Part shown: one piece after another, positions 30,727 to 33,998 of the stretch | Position numbering within the stretch: the stretch's first letter is position 1 | How the letters are laid out: the number at the start of each line of letters is the position of its first letter | The notes under the pieces: generated by a model | Told to the model about the DNA's origin: nothing | Database searches by the model: none | The model's input: the letters and a program-made list of their open reading frames with translations, nothing else | Made by a program: the position numbers and the translations under genes | Assembly (NCBI GenBank): GCA_944331955.1 | Contig: CALVIY010000011.1 | Location: 1-33,998 of the forward strand | Direction: 5' to 3' | Source of the DNA: an uncultured Bacilli bacterium | GTDB taxonomy: Bacteria; Bacillota_I; Bacilli_A; RF39; UBA660 | DNA: 33,998 nucleotides

Positions 30727-31312
30727 TAAAATAAGTTTTAGCATAACCCTTAACTTCATCATAAGTAAATTCGTTATCTTCAAATAATAATTTATCCTTT
30801 GGTAAGACCCATTCTGCAGTGACAACATCATTTCTCAAACTGAAAGGTTTAACAAATTTTCCACTATCTATATCATAGCACCCTACTATAGTATCATAAA
30901 GTGTTATTAAATTTTCATCATTATGATCATCAAATCTAAACCAACCTTTAACGTCAAAAATATCTTGTTGTTCATCTTTCTCAAAAAATTTAACTCTATA
31001 ACTAATATCCTTAGGCATACTAATGAAGTCATTATAATAATTAATGTCGAATCCCTCTAATACAGTTTCTTCTTCCTCACTAGCAGTATCTATAGTTCTT
31101 ATTTCACAGATATTAACATCGCCATTAGATTCAATAATATATAAATCTTCAAGTTTATACTTATTATCGTTAGCAGTAACATAAGATTTAGATATTTTTT
31201 CTAACTCAGCCTCTTGAATTTTTTCTTTAGTGGCTCCAAAGCATGTTGCAATACCTACTGTAGATAAAATTCCTATTCCTATACTAATAACCCCTTTTTA
31301 AACATTATTCAT
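30719..31312 (-). pseudogene. Predicted secreted protein gene interrupted by an in-frame TAA at codon 5
   Basis: The frame with an ideal RBS (GAGGGGG, 7 bases before ATG 31312-31310) reads MNNV, a TAA at 31300-31298, then runs open for 192 codons to 30719. The part after the stop begins KGVISIGIGILSTVGIATC, a convincing signal or anchor segment, so the original start was here. The first later in-frame ATG is at 31018, half-way through. No GTG or TTG lies between. A second ATG at 31305 is one base out of frame. The mature part is acidic and soluble, with no family I know. An intact promoter and RBS suggest recent decay, readthrough, or a sequence error. Confidence 0.65.
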
Positions 31313-31345
31313 TAATAATCCCCCTCATTCATATAAGATGCCTGT

Positions 31346-31374
31346 ATTATAGCCTTAAATAGGAAAAAAATCAA
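31346..31374 (-). promoter_or_regulatory. Sigma-A promoter of the interrupted gene
   Basis: On the minus strand TTGATT (31374-31369), 17 bases, perfect TATAAT (31351-31346). Confidence 0.75.
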
Positions 31375-31392
31375 GAAAATCAACCTAAAGCC

Positions 31393-31421
31393 TTTTTATT
31401 ATTCCTAATTTTTGATAAAAT
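31393..31421 (+). promoter_or_regulatory. Promoter for secA
   Basis: TTTTTA (31393-31398), 17 bases, TAAAAT (31416-31421), preceded by TGA (extended -10). The -35 regions of this promoter and the divergent one are only 18 bases apart. Confidence 0.5.
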
Positions 31422-31446
31422 ACATTATGCAAGGAGATGTTTATAA

Positions 31447-33939
31447 ATGGGATTATTTACAAAAATTTTTGATCATGAATATAAAGAATTAAAAAAGTTT
31501 ACTTCACAAGCTGACAAAGTAGTCGCTCTTGATGAAGAAATGGCTAAACTAAGTGATGATGAATTAAAACATAAAACAGAAGAATTTAAAGAAAGACTAG
31601 CAAACGGAGAAACATTAGAAGATATTTTAGTAGAAGCTTTCGCTGTTGCAAGAGAAGCAGCATACCGTGTTATAGGAGAAAAACCATTCTATGTTCAAGT
31701 ACTAGGTGCCCTAGCTATTCACTATGGAAATATTGCCGAGATGAAAACTGGTGAAGGTAAAACCTTAACTTGTGTAATGCCTGCTTATTTAAATGCTTTA
31801 GAAGGAAAAGGAGTTCATATTATTACTGTTAATGAATATCTTGCAACCCGTGATGCTGAATGGATGGGAGGAATACATAGATTTCTTGGTTTAACAGTAG
31901 GTGTTAATACAAGAGATATGTCTCCTAAAGAAAAACAAGAAGCATATAACTGTGATATTTTGTATTCAACTAATAATGAAATAGGTTTTGATTACTTAAG
32001 AGATAATATGGTAATTAGAAAAGAAAATAGAGTACAACGTCCTCTAAACTTTGCTATCGTCGATGAAGTTGACTCTATTCTAATTGATGAAGCTAGAACT
32101 CCATTAATAATATCAGGAGGTGCACAACATAGTGCCAACCTATATATAGATGCTGATAAATTTGCAAAATCTCTTAAAGAAGAAACTGATTATATCTGTG
32201 ATGAGACAGGTAAAAGTACAATCAGCGTATCACTTACTGATGAAGGTAGTGAAAAAGCAGAGAAAATGTTTAAGATTAAAAATCTATATGAAATAGAAAA
32301 TGCAACTTTACTACATTATATTAACCAAGCTCTACGTGCTAACTATGCTATGAAAAAAGACGTAGATTATGTTGTTCAAGATGATGAAGTTGTAATAGTA
32401 GATCAATTTACTGGACGTTTAATGAAAGGAAGAGCTTATAGTGATGGATTACATCAAGCAATAGAGGCTAAAGAAGGAGTTAAAATCAACCAAGAAACTA
32501 AAACACTTGCAACTATTACTTTCCAAAACTTATTTAGAATGTATAAAAAACTATCAGGTATGACTGGTACTGCTAAAACAGAAGAAGAAGAATTTAGAGA
32601 TATCTATAATATGTATGTTATAGAAATACCTACTAATAAACCAGTTGTAAGAGTAGATGCACCTGACTTAGTTTTTGCAACACGTAGTGCTAAATATAAA
32701 GCAATTATTAATGAGGTAAAGAGTCGTTATGATAAAGGACAACCTGTTTTAATTGGTACTATAGCAATTGAAACCAGTGAATTAATTAGTGACTTATTAA
32801 AGAAAGCACATATTCCTCATGAAATATTAAATGCTAAAAATCATGCTCGTGAAGCAGAAATTATTTCTAAAATCGGAGAACACCGTTCTGTTACTATCGC
32901 TACTAACATGGCTGGACGTGGAACCGATATTAAACTATCAGATGAAATAAGAGAACTTGGAGGACTTTGTGTAATAGGTACTGAACGTCATGAATCACGT
33001 CGTATCGATAATCAGTTAAGAGGACGTTCTGGACGTCAAGGAGATCCAGGTTATACTCAATTCTTTGTCTCTATGGAAGATGATCTAATGATTAGATTCG
33101 GTAGTGAAAGAATTAGAGAAATGATGAAAAGCTTTGGTTTTGGAGATCAAGCTATCCAAAGTAAAACCTTTACAAAAGCAATAGGAACAGCTCAAAAACG
33201 TGTTGAAGGAAATAACTTTGATGCTAGAAAGCATTTACTACAATATGATGACGTTATGAATACTCAAAGAGAAATCATGTATGGTAAACGTAATGAAATA
33301 CTAGATAGTGAATCTATTCATGAAACAGTATTAAATTCTATTCATAATCATGTTACAGATTTAGTTAAATCAAGAAATGCTGATAGTCATATTACAGATG
33401 AAGAATTACAAAGTATTACAGACTTTGCTAATGAAAACTTATTAAAAAATGATATAAATAAAGTAGAATTAGAAAATAGAGATGCTGATGATATAATTGA
33501 ATATATCTATGAAAAAGCTAAAGATGAATATGAGGCTAAGATTAAAGAAGTACCAGTAGAAATTAGTAATGAGTTTGAAAAAGCTTTATCACTACAAGTT
33601 ATAGATAACTACTGGATGGAACAAATTAATGTAATGAGTCACTTAAGAGAAGGTATTTATCTTCGTCAATATGGACAAGATGATCCACTAAGAGCTTATA
33701 CTACAGAAGGTTATGGCTTATTTGATGATATGCTTCAAAAAATAGATAGAGATATTACAGTATTCTTACTTAAAGCAGAAATTAGACAAAATATTGAAAG
33801 AAAACAAGTCGCTAAAAATCAACAAACTAATGATGTAAAAGATACAAAGAAAACACCTAAGAAAGTTAAAAAAGTAGGTAGAAATGATCCTTGTCCATGT
33901 GGAAGTGGAAAAAAATACAAGAACTGTTGTGGAAAATAA
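31447..33939 (+). CDS. secA: Preprotein translocase ATPase SecA
   Basis: An 830-residue motor that drives unfolded preproteins through SecYEG. Sequence features are Walker A in MKTGEGKTLTCV (about 100), VDEVDSILIDEARTPLI (Walker B region), the preprotein cross-linking domain, motor 2 with TNMAGRGTDIKL and LRGRSGRQGDPG, the helical scaffold and wing, and a C-terminal zinc-binding SEC-C motif with C816, C818, C827 and C828. The length is typical. RBS AAGGAGATG. In Bacillus prfB follows secA; only 59 bases remain here and no start of it is visible. Confidence 0.98.
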   Translation: MGLFTKIFDHEYKELKKFTSQADKVVALDEEMAKLSDDELKHKTEEFKERLANGETLEDILVEAFAVAREAAYRVIGEKPFYVQVLGALAIHYGNIAEMKTGEGKTLTCVMPAYLNALEGKGVHIITVNEYLATRDAEWMGGIHRFLGLTVGVNTRDMSPKEKQEAYNCDILYSTNNEIGFDYLRDNMVIRKENRVQRPLNFAIVDEVDSILIDEARTPLIISGGAQHSANLYIDADKFAKSLKEETDYICDETGKSTISVSLTDEGSEKAEKMFKIKNLYEIENATLLHYINQALRANYAMKKDVDYVVQDDEVVIVDQFTGRLMKGRAYSDGLHQAIEAKEGVKINQETKTLATITFQNLFRMYKKLSGMTGTAKTEEEEFRDIYNMYVIEIPTNKPVVRVDAPDLVFATRSAKYKAIINEVKSRYDKGQPVLIGTIAIETSELISDLLKKAHIPHEILNAKNHAREAEIISKIGEHRSVTIATNMAGRGTDIKLSDEIRELGGLCVIGTERHESRRIDNQLRGRSGRQGDPGYTQFFVSMEDDLMIRFGSERIREMMKSFGFGDQAIQSKTFTKAIGTAQKRVEGNNFDARKHLLQYDDVMNTQREIMYGKRNEILDSESIHETVLNSIHNHVTDLVKSRNADSHITDEELQSITDFANENLLKNDINKVELENRDADDIIEYIYEKAKDEYEAKIKEVPVEISNEFEKALSLQVIDNYWMEQINVMSHLREGIYLRQYGQDDPLRAYTTEGYGLFDDMLQKIDRDITVFLLKAEIRQNIERKQVAKNQQTNDVKDTKKTPKKVKKVGRNDPCPCGSGKKYKNCCGK

Positions 33940-33945
33940 TTGAGT

Positions 33946-33968
33946 AAACCCTTATAAAATAAGGATTT
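33946..33968 (+). terminator. Weak hairpin after secA
   Basis: CCTTAT/ATAAGG (33950-33955 with 33959-33964) plus three outer A-T pairs across one mismatch, 3-base loop, no real T-run. Confidence 0.3.
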
Positions 33969-33998
33969 ATGAAAATTTAAAGAATTAAGAATTTTGTC

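Noticed and set aside
30719-31018. Intact 99-residue gene starting at the Met at 31018
   Set aside because: No RBS precedes that ATG, and the same frame stays open for another 93 codons upstream through a signal-like segment to an ideal RBS.
31290-31312. Programmed -1 ribosomal frameshift in the interrupted gene
   Set aside because: The TTTAAAAAG context does not allow the tandem re-pairing needed in the required frame, and no stimulatory structure is evident; an error or mutation is simpler.
1-33998. Genetic code 4 (TGA as Trp)
   Set aside because: All recognised Trp codons are TGG, and TGA closes prfA in an ATGA overlap with prmC and closes the lemA-like gene.

Overview
The window is AT-rich (roughly 30% GC by eye), densely packed with short gaps, and carries a Gram-positive core gene set: RNA polymerase delta subunit, Mbl, TagO, WalJ, a zinc-type L31 and a zinc-type S18. 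Sporulation genes are also present (spoIIR, a spoIIQ-like gene, gerQ). This points to a spore-forming member of the Bacilli (Bacillota) with a streamlined genome, possibly an uncultured gut lineage. I cannot place it more finely. Trp is read from TGG, and TGA ends prfA and the lemA-like gene, so the standard bacterial code (table 11) fits.

Layout. 1-7.2 kb: rpsF(end)-ssb-rpsR, then a compact operon of a stand-alone DHH/DHHA1 phosphodiesterase, rplI, dnaB, a LysM-G5-M23 envelope protein, walJ, rlmH and ung. 7.3-8.7 kb: one orphan gene of unknown function. 8.8-11.8 kb (minus strand): a class A penicillin-binding protein, gerQ and a LemA-like membrane protein. 11.8-18.9 kb: ywiB, a DUF1016 nuclease, argS, rpoE, prfA, prmC, spoIIR, mntP. 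18.9-19.2 kb: a 36-codon ORF and four repeats at an exact 32-bp period. 19.2-22.2 kb: fba, murA, a degenerate SGNH hydrolase. 22.2-22.6 kb: a previously unannotated-looking locus with the layout of a type I toxin-antitoxin module. 22.6-26.8 kb: rpmE, rpiB, a DUF1146 protein, a spoIIQ-like gene, mbl, tagO. 26.8-29.7 kb: an agr-type quorum-sensing system split into two convergent operons (agrA-agrC on plus, agrB-agrD on minus). 29.8-34 kb: cold-shock protein, hibernation factor hpf, a secreted-protein gene interrupted by an in-frame stop, and secA.

How it fits together. From memory of Bacillus subtilis, the conserved genes follow nearly the same order as the arc from rpsF-ssb-rpsR through ung/gerQ, ywiB-argS-rpoE, prfA-prmC-spoIIR-mntP, fba-murA-rpmE, DUF1146-spoIIQ-mbl and tagO to hpf-secA, but packed into 34 kb. 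The accessory pieces sit in the joints of this ancestral order: the orphan gene, DUF1016 nuclease, 32-bp repeats, toxin-antitoxin candidate, agr system and broken secreted-protein gene. Many genes end in an intrinsic terminator whose hairpin contains the gene's own stop codon.

The strongest candidates for something undescribed are the 30-residue hydrophobic peptide at 22383-22475 (minus), with an extended Shine-Dalgarno locked in a perfect hairpin and a convergent antisense RNA, and the split agr locus, whose short agrD gene is easy to miss.
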